A stretch of 12,897 nt of DNA, taken from contig JAZFYI010000054.1 in NCBI GenBank assembly GCA_036443455.1, positions 1 through 12,897 on the forward strand. The letters are read 5' to 3'. The position numbers and the translations under genes were made by a program. Below the pieces are notes generated by a model, which saw only the letters and a list, made by a program, of their open reading frames with translations, was not told the origin of the DNA and did not search any database. This document shows positions 6,778-12,897 of this stretch, one piece after another (within the stretch, counting starts at the first letter, position 1; each line of letters begins with the position of its first letter). The DNA is from MnTg04 sp036443455 (GTDB lineage Bacteria; Pseudomonadota; Gammaproteobacteria; Steroidobacterales; MnTg04).

Positions 6778-7182
6778 ATGTTTGGTGGTAGAAAGAAAAA
6801 CCCGTCAATCGATACGCTGGTCGGTTGCAACAGCCGCGTTGACGGCGATATCCGGTTCCGCGGCGGGTTTCATGTCGATGGTTATGTCAAAGGCAGCATA
6901 AAGGCGGCCGCGGATACGCTATCGATTATCAGCATCAGCGAACGCGGGACTATCGAAGGAACCGTCAGCGCGCCGGAAATCCTGCTAAACGGAACGATCA
7001 TCGGTGACGCGGTTGCAGGGCATCGTATTTTGCTGGGGCCGAATGCGCGGGTCAACGGCAACGTCTATTACAACCTGATAGAAATGGCGATCGGCGCCGA
7101 GGTCAACGGCAAGCTGATCCACCGGCCAGGCACGATCACGCCATTGCTGGCGCATCAGCGGAAGGTCGGCGATACCTCTTGA
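6778..7182 (+). CDS. Bactofilin (polymer-forming cytoskeletal protein)
   Basis: Bactofilins form nucleotide-free filaments or membrane-attached patches that place cell-wall enzymes and other proteins. The protein has 134 residues. A short tail with a basic patch (MFGGRKKN) precedes a right-handed beta-helix, about residues 15-115. The helix is visible as repeated G-x-[IV] turns such as SRVDGDIRFRGGFHVDGYVKG, GTIEGTVSAPEILLNGTIIGD and ARVNGNVYYNLIEMAIGAEVNG, and a disordered tail ends the chain. This length and plan are typical for the family. ATG 6778 has GGGAG 5 nt upstream. It is the second gene of a pair with the DUF6776-like gene, and lies in the same neighbourhood as an M23 murein peptidase. 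Bactofilins in other bacteria (for example CcmA of Helicobacter) work with M23 peptidases, so a partnership is conceivable. The promoter of erpA begins over its stop codon. Confidence 0.9.
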   Translation: MFGGRKKNPSIDTLVGCNSRVDGDIRFRGGFHVDGYVKGSIKAAADTLSIISISERGTIEGTVSAPEILLNGTIIGDAVAGHRILLGPNARVNGNVYYNLIEMAIGAEVNGKLIHRPGTITPLLAHQRKVGDTS

Positions 7183-7207
7183 AAAGCGCGCAGCGGGAGC
7201 CTATAAA
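7179..7207 (+). promoter_or_regulatory. Strong sigma-70 promoter of erpA
   Basis: TTGAAA (7179-7184) and TATAAA (7202-7207) each match consensus at 5 of 6 positions and are separated by exactly 17 nt. The -35 box overlaps the bactofilin stop codon (TGA 7180-7182). Transcription would begin near 7214, giving erpA a leader of about 20 nt. I see no clear IscR-type site here. Confidence 0.65.
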
Positions 7208-7231
7208 GAATCAGTACAAACCGTGGTATTG

Positions 7232-7576
7232 ATGATGACAGCAGAAACACCGGCACTGATATTTACCGACTCGGCCGCCATGAAGGTCGGGGAGCTGATC
7301 CGTGAAGAGGAAAACCCGGATCTGATGCTGCGCGTCTATGTGGCCGGCGGCGGCTGTTCGGGTTTTCAGTACGGTTTTACTTTTGACGAGACCGTGGAAG
7401 ACGGCGACACGCGGATAGAAAACTGCGGCGTGACCTTGCTGGTGGATCCATTGAGCGTTCAGTATCTGGCCGGCGCCGAAATCGATTACAACGAGGATCT
7501 CCAGGGCGCACAGTTTGTCATCAGAAATCCCAATGCCAGCAGCACCTGCGGTTGCGGTTCATCCTTTTCGGTCTGA
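7232..7576 (+). CDS. erpA: Iron-sulfur cluster insertion protein ErpA
   Basis: A-type carrier that receives Fe-S clusters from the assembly scaffold and hands them to apo-enzymes; in E. coli it is needed for IspG/IspH and respiration. All three cluster-binding cysteines are present: one in AGGGCSGFQYGFTFDE and two in the C-terminal STCGCGSSFSV. The product is 114 residues from ATG 7232 (113 from the adjacent ATG 7235; E. coli has 114). An in-frame GTG at 7223 would add three residues. None of these starts has a strong ribosome binding site, and the expected leader is only about 20 nt. The sequence VYVAGGGCSGFQYGFTFDE and VDPLSVQYLAGAEIDY is ErpA-like rather than IscA- or SufA-like. It converges with anmK, 11 bp apart, with no visible terminator. 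The order erpA, anmK, M23, tyrS is shared with Pseudomonas. Confidence 0.95.
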   Translation: MMTAETPALIFTDSAAMKVGELIREEENPDLMLRVYVAGGGCSGFQYGFTFDETVEDGDTRIENCGVTLLVDPLSVQYLAGAEIDYNEDLQGAQFVIRNPNASSTCGCGSSFSV

Positions 7577-7587
7577 CCGATTCGTCT

Positions 7588-8697
7588 TTAAGCCGAATAA
7601 ATACCACCCAGTATCGCGGCCTTGCTCGAACCGGTGATGGCGGGCAGGTCTATGGCCCTTCCCGCGATGGTTTCCCTGGCCAGCCAGGCGAAGGCGGCCG
7701 CTTCAACCCAATCCGGATCCAGACCGTATTCGGCAGTCGTCGATACGCTGCGTCGTTGCAGGTGCGCCCGCAATCTCTTCATCAGGTGGAGATTTTTTGC
7801 GCCGCCGCCGCAGATCAATACCCGCACACTTTCCGCCGCATGGTCGCGAACCGCATTACCGATCGCGCTCGCGGTCAATTCCGCCAGCGTTGCCTGCACA
7901 TCCTGAAGGTGCGGCGATAGCTCGAGCTTGCTGATCAGCCCATCGACCCAGGCCAGGTGAAAGGCCTCGCGGCCGGTGCTTTTCGGTGGAGACTTGCCAA
8001 AGAATTCGTGCGCGAGCATGAGATCCAGAAGTTCCGGTATAACCGATCCACTGGCGGCCCATTCGCCGGCACGGTCGAATTTTTGCTCCTGGTGACGCCT
8101 GCACCAGGCATCCATCAATACATTGCCCGGGCCCGCATCAAAGCCATGTACAGTCTTCTCCGGGTCCAACAGCGTCAGGTTGGATATACCGCCGATGTTG
8201 ACGACAACCCGGTATTCGTCGGCGCCGGCAAAAACAACCCGGTGAAAGGCCGGGGCCAGCGGCGCCCCCTGGCCACCGAGCGCCATATCCATGCGCCTGA
8301 AATCGGCCACCGTTTTGATCCCGGTTCTCGCGGCGATTATGTTTGGATCGCCCATTTGCCACGTAAACCCGTTTTCGCCCGGCTCATGCCACAGCGTCTG
8401 CCCATGACTGCCGATCGCGACCACGGCGCCGGCATCGATGGCCGATTTCGCGATCAGCCGTGTGGCAGTACCGGCAAAGCATTCTCCCAATTCCCGATCG
8501 AGTTTGCCGAGCATTCTGAGGTCGGCCTGCTCCGGGGACTCGAATAAGCGGAGCAGCTCCTGCCGAAGGCTTGCCGGCAGCGCATGGCTTTCCGTGCTGA
8601 TTATTGCCGGCAGCTCACTATCGAAAGACAGCAAGGCGCCGTCTATCGCATCGAGACTGGTGCCCGACAGCAATCCGATATACAGGCCGGAATCCAT
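7588..8697 (-). CDS. anmK: Anhydro-N-acetylmuramic acid kinase AnmK
   Basis: Cytosolic enzyme of peptidoglycan recycling. It opens the 1,6-anhydro ring of anhydro-MurNAc and phosphorylates it to MurNAc-6-phosphate. The start is ATG 8697 (369 residues, the family length), because homology begins at SGLYIGLLSGTSLDAID. The frame stays open to 8808 inside the upstream gene, but those residues are not family-like. Motifs include the ATP-binding loop SGTSLD (11-16), GSHGQT (96-101), GDPNIIA (116-122), GGQGAPL (141-147) and GFDAGPGN (185-192). Asp187 of GFDAGPGN is the probable catalytic base, equivalent to Asp182 of the P. aeruginosa enzyme. ICGGGAKN near the C-terminus completes the fold. The loop reads SGTSLDAID where Gly commonly follows SLD. 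It lies 7 bp after the M23 peptidase stop and is surely cotranscribed with it; no clear ribosome binding site suggests coupling. Confidence 0.95.
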   Translation of the reverse strand: MDSGLYIGLLSGTSLDAIDGALLSFDSELPAIISTESHALPASLRQELLRLFESPEQADLRMLGKLDRELGECFAGTATRLIAKSAIDAGAVVAIGSHGQTLWHEPGENGFTWQMGDPNIIAARTGIKTVADFRRMDMALGGQGAPLAPAFHRVVFAGADEYRVVVNIGGISNLTLLDPEKTVHGFDAGPGNVLMDAWCRRHQEQKFDRAGEWAASGSVIPELLDLMLAHEFFGKSPPKSTGREAFHLAWVDGLISKLELSPHLQDVQATLAELTASAIGNAVRDHAAESVRVLICGGGAKNLHLMKRLRAHLQRRSVSTTAEYGLDPDWVEAAAFAWLARETIAGRAIDLPAITGSSKAAILGGIYSA

Positions 8698-8704
8698 GGC
8701 TGGC

Positions 8705-10216
8705 TCAGGGGATGGCCGCGATCGCGACCTGTGAGCGCCTGACCGTATCCAGCTGCGCCAGCAGCCCACCGGTCTGCTGGAAAAATGCTTCGCGCTGGTC
8801 TTCGGCAATCGGCGCGGCCTTTGGCAAGGAAACCGTACGAGGATTCCGGTGAACCCCGTTCAATCGATATTCATAATGCAGGTGCGGGGCCGTCGCGAGA
8901 CCCGTCTTGCCGACATAGCCGATCACCTGGCCTTGCTTGACGCGGCGACCGACCCTGGCCTGTCGCGCGAATCTCGACAGGTGTCCATAAAGCGTCGTGA
9001 TGTTGCCGCCGTGCTGCAAAATAATGGCGTTGCCATAACCGCCTTTTCTGCCCCGGTGAATGACTTTGCCGTCACCCGCAGCCTTGACCCGGGTGCCGCT
9101 GGGCGCGGCATAATCCACGCCCTTGTGTGCCCGCACGACGTTGAGTATCGGGTGACGGCGGCGCGGATTGAACCTCGAGCTGACCCGCGAAAAATCAACC
9201 GGCGCCCGGATAAAGGCTTTGCGCACCGAGTGCCCATCGGGCGTGTAGTAATCAGCCTTGCCCGAACTGTCAACATAGCGGAGCGCGCGATATGAATCGC
9301 CGTCATTAATGAACTCTGCGGCCTGGATTTCCCCATCGCGCAGAAGCTCGCCTTCCTGCCAGATTTCCTCATAGATGACGACAAACCGGTCTCCATCCCG
9401 GATATCGAGGACGAAATCGATGTCCCAGGCGAATATGCCTGCCAGGTTCATGATGACCTTGTCGGCGACGTTCGCCTGTTTGCCCGCTTCAAAAAGTGAA
9501 CTGTTTATAGTTCCGTGACGATAGGCGAGCCTGCTTTCGATCGGGTGGTCGATTTTCTGCAGCACGAAACCCTGTTCACCGCGGAGCACGCGCACCGTGG
9601 TGGTTTCATTAACCCTGCGCTCGAGGCTCAGCAGAATACCATCGCTGTGCGTGACTTCGAATCGATCGCCGGGTTTGATGGCGCGCAACATCGATCTCGC
9701 ATCCGACAAATCCAGCAAGGCCATCAGATCGGCCCGGCTGAGATTGTGCCTGCCGAACAAGCCGTCCAGCGTGTCTCCGCTTTTGACCGTCAGGGTCAGC
9801 TTTTCAACGGTAGCGACGATTTCAGTGCCTGTTTCCGGGCTGCGCGATAACCGGAAGTCTTTGCGGGGAACGGCTGTCGGCGCGAGTGGCTGGTTATCCT
9901 CATCATCCGAAACCGCGGGGCCGGCATCGGGAAGCGCCAGGGGCAGGGTCAGGACACCGGTGCCGGATTGGCCTGCGACGATGCGGGTCAGCGATACAGA
10001 AATATCGGCAGGTTCTGTTTCGGCGGGAGCGAACAGCATCATGGCAACGCCGATCGATAAAGCGAGACCGGTTGCAAACCAGAGCAGCCGAAAAGAAACA
10101 CCTGACGCGGGGGAGATCGATTTGTAGTCGTGCCTTAGCTGGCTTTGTATTCGGTCCACTTGTGGCCCCGGATGTTCGCTGCGGCTAACACTAACGGGAC
10201 TGTCGAGAAGCGTCAA
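8705..10216 (-). CDS. M23 family murein DD-endopeptidase, membrane-anchored (MepM-like)
   Basis: Periplasmic zinc peptidase expected to cut peptide cross-links in murein. From TTG 10216 it has 503 residues. The order is a cytoplasmic tail of about 42 residues, one membrane helix (about 43-63, LLWFATGLALSIGVAMMLF), a low-complexity linker, a LysM/OapA-like region (about 138-190, with LTVKSGDTLDGLFGRHNLS), a central domain, and the M23 domain (about 345-465). The zinc ligands are His364 and Asp368 (HKGVDYAAPSGT) and His447, with His445 as catalytic partner (HLHYEY). YGHLS lies between them. All are intact, so the enzyme should be active, unlike EnvC/NlpD activators. The TTG has no good ribosome binding site; GTG 10159, with GGGG 6-9 nt upstream, is an alternative that keeps the membrane helix. 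The gene diverges from tyrS and is followed after 7 bp by anmK, so a wall-cutting and a wall-recycling enzyme share one transcript. Confidence 0.93.
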   Translation of the reverse strand: MTLLDSPVSVSRSEHPGPQVDRIQSQLRHDYKSISPASGVSFRLLWFATGLALSIGVAMMLFAPAETEPADISVSLTRIVAGQSGTGVLTLPLALPDAGPAVSDDEDNQPLAPTAVPRKDFRLSRSPETGTEIVATVEKLTLTVKSGDTLDGLFGRHNLSRADLMALLDLSDARSMLRAIKPGDRFEVTHSDGILLSLERRVNETTTVRVLRGEQGFVLQKIDHPIESRLAYRHGTINSSLFEAGKQANVADKVIMNLAGIFAWDIDFVLDIRDGDRFVVIYEEIWQEGELLRDGEIQAAEFINDGDSYRALRYVDSSGKADYYTPDGHSVRKAFIRAPVDFSRVSSRFNPRRRHPILNVVRAHKGVDYAAPSGTRVKAAGDGKVIHRGRKGGYGNAIILQHGGNITTLYGHLSRFARQARVGRRVKQGQVIGYVGKTGLATAPHLHYEYRLNGVHRNPRTVSLPKAAPIAEDQREAFFQQTGGLLAQLDTVRRSQVAIAAIP

Positions 10217-10301
10217 ATTCAGCTACAGGCATCAAAGACAGCTTTGCCGGTTGCCGGTCCGCAAAAGAAAAACAGGCGGTGCAACTGCGTTGCGCCAGCC
10301 C

Positions 10302-10307
10302 TATAAT
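10302..10307 (+). promoter_or_regulatory. Perfect -10 box of tyrS; transcript start falls at or next to the ATG
   Basis: TATAAT at 10302-10307 ends 6 nt before ATG 10314. A start point 6-8 nt downstream of the box would be 10313-10315. The -35 region is poor (GTGCAA about 17 nt upstream). No other promoter-like pair is evident in the 97-bp divergent gap. The mRNA would be leaderless or nearly so. Confidence 0.5.
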
Positions 10308-10313
10308 CGCCCG

Positions 10314-11516
10314 ATGCAATCGGTCAAAGAACAAATGGAAGTCATTAAGCGAGGCGCCGATGAGGTCATCGTCGAGGGAGAGCTTGAGAAACGCCTGCAC
10401 GCAGGCGCCAGGCTGCGGGTCAAAGCCGGGTTCGATCCGACGGCGCCCGATCTGCACATCGGGCACACCGTACTGATCAACAAGATGCGCCAGTTCCAGC
10501 AGTTGGGCCACGAGGCGTTATTCCTGATCGGCGATTTTACCGGGATGATTGGCGACCCGACCGGCAAGAACGCGACCCGGCCGGCATTGAGCAAGGACGA
10601 GATCCTCGAAAACGCGAAGACCTATAAGGACCAGGTGTTCAGGATTCTCGATCCTGACAAGACCGAAATCGTGTTTAACTCGACCTGGATGGACAAGATG
10701 TCGGCGGCCGATCTGATTCAATTGGCCGGTAAACACACGGTGGCGCGGATGCTGGAACGGGACGATTTCAGTAAGCGCTACAAAGGCAATCGCGCCATTT
10801 CCATACACGAATTCCTGTACCCGCTGGTTCAAGGCTATGACTCGGTTGCGATGAAAGCCGATGTCGAACTCGGCGGCACCGACCAGAAATTCAATTTGCT
10901 GGTTGGCAGGCAACTGCAGCAAGCGTACGGCCAGCAACCCCAGATCGTGGTCACCATGCCGTTGCTCGAAGGGCTCGACGGGGTCCAGAAGATGTCCAAA
11001 TCGCTGGGCAACTATGTCGGCATAACCGATCCGCCCGCGGATATGTTTGGCAAGCTGATGTCGATTTCCGATGATTTGATGTGGCGCTATTTCGAATTAC
11101 TCAGCTTTCGCAGCTCCACGGATATAGCGGCTTTGCAGAAGGCCGCCGGCGAAGGCCGGAATCCGCGGGATATCAAGATCGAGCTGGCCATGGAAATCAT
11201 CGAGCGATTTCACGATGGCGCGGCGGCGGAAAAAGCCAGGGATGATTTTATTGCCAGGTTCAGCCGGGGCGAAATACCGGACGAAATGAGCGAGTGTGAG
11301 CTGGCGACCGAAAATGGCGAGCTCGGCATCGCCAATGTGCTGCGCGGCGCCGGGCTGACTGCCAGCAACGCGGAAGGGTTCCGTATGCTTCAACAAGGCG
11401 CGGTCCGCGTGGACGGCGTTAAGGTTTCGGACCGCGATCTGGCGCTAAAGGCAGGCGCCACCTACATTATCCAGGTTGGCAAGCGAAAGTTTGCCAAGGT
11501 TAGCCTGGCCGGCTAA
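10314..11516 (+). CDS. tyrS: Tyrosyl-tRNA synthetase (TyrZ-like subclass)
   Basis: Class I aminoacyl-tRNA synthetase that charges tRNA-Tyr; cytoplasmic dimer. It has 400 residues from ATG 10314, where MQSVKEQMEVIKRG lines up with the start of Pseudomonas TyrS as I remember it. The frame is open back to 10251, but the extra 21 residues are unlike the family. The HIGH motif is at 48-51 (APDLHIGHT) and KMSKS is at 226-230. Between them are IGDFTGMIGDPTGK and VELGGTDQKFNLLVGR, which make the tyrosine and adenylate pocket. An S4 RNA-binding domain occupies about 335-398 (GFRMLQQGAVRVDGVKVSD). The DLHIGHT/GGTDQKFN style places it with the TyrZ-type enzymes rather than E. coli TyrS. There is no upstream Shine-Dalgarno sequence, consistent with the -10 box lying against the start. 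It diverges from the M23 gene. A MarR-GNAT gene follows after 81 bp. Confidence 0.96.
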   Translation: MQSVKEQMEVIKRGADEVIVEGELEKRLHAGARLRVKAGFDPTAPDLHIGHTVLINKMRQFQQLGHEALFLIGDFTGMIGDPTGKNATRPALSKDEILENAKTYKDQVFRILDPDKTEIVFNSTWMDKMSAADLIQLAGKHTVARMLERDDFSKRYKGNRAISIHEFLYPLVQGYDSVAMKADVELGGTDQKFNLLVGRQLQQAYGQQPQIVVTMPLLEGLDGVQKMSKSLGNYVGITDPPADMFGKLMSISDDLMWRYFELLSFRSSTDIAALQKAAGEGRNPRDIKIELAMEIIERFHDGAAAEKARDDFIARFSRGEIPDEMSECELATENGELGIANVLRGAGLTASNAEGFRMLQQGAVRVDGVKVSDRDLALKAGATYIIQVGKRKFAKVSLAG

Positions 11517-11559
11517 GCGAGCAAGCGGACACTTTTGATTGCCGCTTCAACAGACATGT

Positions 11560-11571
11560 GTTAGTCCTAAC
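11560..11571. promoter_or_regulatory. Palindrome GTTAG-TC-CTAAC, candidate operator of the MarR-GNAT gene
   Basis: A 12-bp sequence with exact 5-bp arms lies 26 bp before ATG 11598 in the 81-bp gap after tyrS. MarR proteins bind short palindromes and often repress their own genes. A possible -35 (TTGATT, 11535-11540) upstream would put the -10 region over the palindrome, but the -10 itself is poor. Confidence 0.4.
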
Positions 11572-11597
11572 GTAAATACTGACGGGACTCGGATTCG

Positions 11598-12572
11598 ATG
11601 GCTGTACCGGCACTGGATAAACTCAACGAGTTGACCCTGGGCTCCTTGCTGAGGCGGGTGACCGATCGCCTCTACGCCAGTATTGACGAGGTCTACAAGG
11701 ACAACGGCATCGATATTAATGCCGCGTCTTTCCCGATCCTGCATGTACTGACCGAACAAGCGCTGGCGGTAACGGAAATCGCTGATCGTATCGGGCAGAG
11801 CCATTCGGCCGTTAGCCAGATCAGCAAACGCCTGGAAGAAAAAGGCTACCTGGAGCACAGCGTAGTCGAGAGCGATCGGCGGCAGCGACAATTATCGCTG
11901 ACCGACAAAGGCCACGCGGCGATACGCGAGCTCAGGCCGGTTTGGGCGGCGATTGTGCATATCCTGGGCCAGTATATTTCCGCAACCGGGCACGACCTGC
12001 TAGCGGCGCTCAGAAACTTTGAAAGCGTTTTGACCGAGCACAGCTTTGTCGACGATGTGCGGGCCGCGGCAAAACAGACAAAGGGAGACGCCGTCGAAAT
12101 ATTCGATTTCCAGCCCGAGTTCAAAGCGGCGTTCCTGGAACTGAACACAGAGTGGCTGCAAAAGTATTTTTATGTCGAGGAAATGGATCAGCACATCCTG
12201 TCAGATCCGCAAAAACACATCCTGGACCCCGGTGGCGCAATTTTCTATGCGCGCTACATGGGCGAGATCGTAGGCACCTGTGCGCTGATCAATCAGCAAA
12301 ATGGCGTCTACGAGATCAGCAAAATGGCGGTGACCGTACACAGCCAGGGTCTGGGCATCGGGCGGCGCCTGCTCGAGGAATCGATCATGCGCTATCACGG
12401 GCTTGGCGGAACCCACCTGTACCTCGAATCGAGCAGCCGCTTGTTGCCGGCCATCCACTTGTATGAGTCCGCGGGTTTTGTCCATCAGCGGCGGCCGCAA
12501 AGGTCCCCATACCGGCGCAGCGATGTCTACATGGTGTACAAAGGGGCCGCCGGCGCCGAGTCTTCCCGGTAG
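11598..12572 (+). CDS. MarR transcriptional regulator fused to GNAT N-acetyltransferase
   Basis: Two domains in one 324-residue chain. Residues 1 to about 150 form a MarR winged helix: LAVTEIADRIGQSHSAVSQI is the recognition helix-turn-helix, and VVESDRRQRQLSLTDKG is the wing with its DRR-type turn. Residues about 155-318 form a GNAT acetyltransferase. Its CoA pyrophosphate loop is Q250-G-L-G253-I-G255, with preceding strand EISKMAVTVHS and the late motif AIHLYESAGFVHQRR. The C-terminal RRSDVYMVYKG is the usual last strand. Both domains look complete. Such fusions are known, but targets and acetyl acceptors are mostly undefined; repression relieved by a small ligand or by acetylation of that ligand is conjecture. 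ATG 11598 has only a weak ribosome binding site (GGGAC about 12 nt upstream). It sits between tyrS and a putative rRNA promoter, a slot that is empty in the Pseudomonas order I recall, so it may be an insertion in this lineage. Confidence 0.93.
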   Translation: MAVPALDKLNELTLGSLLRRVTDRLYASIDEVYKDNGIDINAASFPILHVLTEQALAVTEIADRIGQSHSAVSQISKRLEEKGYLEHSVVESDRRQRQLSLTDKGHAAIRELRPVWAAIVHILGQYISATGHDLLAALRNFESVLTEHSFVDDVRAAAKQTKGDAVEIFDFQPEFKAAFLELNTEWLQKYFYVEEMDQHILSDPQKHILDPGGAIFYARYMGEIVGTCALINQQNGVYEISKMAVTVHSQGLGIGRRLLEESIMRYHGLGGTHLYLESSSRLLPAIHLYESAGFVHQRRPQRSPYRRSDVYMVYKGAAGAESSR

Positions 12573-12721
12573 CCGCATCTCACCAGGGGATCGCCGTTCG
12601 CGCATCTGCGATGGCCTGCCCGGGGCGAGGAGCAGGTTCGACACGCTGGGCCGAATCATTGCGGGATCCGGGCCGGGTTTAGAAAAACGCTTATAAATCA
12701 ATGCTGAAGGCCCATGACAGG

Positions 12722-12782
12722 GCTGTTTTCAGGGTCTGCCCGACGGCTGTTTCCGGTGGCCGGGCGCATGCCCTGAAACAGC
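12722..12782. repeat. 61-nt imperfect hairpin just upstream of the putative rrn promoter
   Basis: GCTGTTTTCAGGG (12722-12734) pairs with CCCTGAAACAGC (12771-12782) with one bulged T, and an inner GCCCG/CGGGC stem (12738-12742 and 12761-12765) continues it. There is no T-tract on the plus strand. It ends 3 nt before the -35 box, so it occupies the place of UP element or Fis sites. It might block read-through from the MarR-GNAT gene or be another dispersed repeat. Confidence 0.5.
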
Positions 12783-12785
12783 GGG

Positions 12786-12813
12786 TTGACGTAGCCAGTG
12801 CGGGCCTTATAAT
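12786..12813 (+). promoter_or_regulatory. Strong promoter, probably rRNA operon P1
   Basis: TTGACG (12786-12791), a 16-nt spacer and a perfect TATAAT (12808-12813), followed by a GC-rich discriminator (GCCGCTCC). The 16-nt spacer, perfect -10 and GC-rich discriminator are the combination of E. coli rrn P1 promoters (TATAATGCGCC), which makes them subject to ppGpp control. The tyrS gene is followed by an rRNA operon in Pseudomonas as I recall. No rRNA sequence is within the window, so the target is inferred. Confidence 0.65.
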
Positions 12814-12882
12814 GCCGCTCCTCGTCGGTGCCAAGGCCCGACAAATCAACCGATAGCACGATCGAAGGTGGCCGAGAAATTA

Positions 12883-12888
12883 TTGACC
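12883..12888 (+). promoter_or_regulatory. Possible -35 box of a second (P2) promoter, cut by the window end
   Basis: TTGACC at 12883-12888 is preceded by the AT-rich GAGAAATTA. It is 97 bp downstream of the first -35, similar to the P1-P2 distance in E. coli rrn operons (about 120 bp). Its -10 box would fall just past the last base. Confidence 0.35.
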
Positions 12889-12897
12889 GCCCCAGGT

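Larger units (their letters stand above)
12573..12897. other. 325-bp non-coding region leading to a probable rRNA operon
   Basis: No credible gene: the frames that cross it are continuations of out-of-frame reading through the GNAT gene. It contains an AT-rich stretch (about 12680-12703), a long imperfect hairpin (12722-12782), a strong promoter (12786-12813) and a further -35-like box (12883-12888). No tRNA cloverleaf or 16S sequence is visible before the end. Confidence 0.6.

Noticed and set aside
11524..11547. Possible tyrS terminator (AAGCGG/CCGCTT hairpin)
   Set aside because: Only a 6-bp stem with a 12-nt loop and no T-tract after it.
12201..12701. Minus-strand frame of 166 residues opposite the GNAT domain and downstream region
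   Set aside because: No recognisable domain or ribosome binding site, and it mostly overlaps the well-supported MarR-GNAT gene.
1..12897. CRISPR array, tRNA genes, phage or defence genes
   Set aside because: No regularly spaced direct repeats, no cloverleaf-like sequence, and every sizeable credible frame belongs to a known housekeeping, transport or regulatory family, apart from the DUF6776-like protein.

Overview
The window is ordinary, dense gammaproteobacterial chromosome (GC-rich, about 58-60% by eye). The order bactofilin, erpA, anmK, M23 peptidase, tyrS, and then what looks like a ribosomal RNA operon promoter, matches the arrangement I recall from Pseudomonas (around PA0663-PA0668) and related gammaproteobacteria. 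The genus cannot be named from the sequence. I see no phage, plasmid or defence system. The least ordinary objects are two small TA-bounded inverted-repeat elements, each carrying or abutting the stop codon of a neighbouring gene.

Layout. Positions 1-3559 (+) hold a ferric-iron ABC importer: a binding protein cut by the window edge, a fused 12-helix permease and its ATPase. A 64-bp hairpin repeat sits between binding protein and permease. On the minus strand, converging with the ATPase gene, is a lone FecCD/BtuC-type permease (3574-4554) with no partner subunits here. Diverging from it is rppH (4702-5256), an RNA 5'-pyrophosphohydrolase. A 213-bp MITE-like element with perfect 25-bp terminal inverted repeats (5267-5479) separates rppH from the convergent hemJ (5476-5892, minus), a haem-synthesis gene.

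Positions 6026-7576 (+) hold a coiled-coil membrane protein of unknown function (probably DUF6776), a bactofilin, and erpA, an Fe-S carrier with a good promoter of its own. Converging on erpA is a minus-strand pair, an M23 murein peptidase and anmK (anhydro-MurNAc kinase), which joins cell-wall cleavage to cell-wall recycling. Divergent from the pair is tyrS (10314-11516), whose perfect -10 box lies so close to the ATG that the mRNA may be leaderless. Then comes a MarR-GNAT fusion regulator (11598-12572) with a palindrome just upstream. The last 325 bp hold no gene. They hold a long imperfect hairpin and a strong promoter that closely resembles E. coli rrn P1, with the -35 box of a likely P2 at the very end, so an rRNA operon probably starts just beyond the window.

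Iron is a recurrent theme in the left half (Fe3+ import, a FecCD permease, haem oxidation, Fe-S delivery) and murein/cell shape in the right half (bactofilin, M23 peptidase, AnmK). These are mostly conserved housekeeping neighbourhoods rather than one dedicated system.
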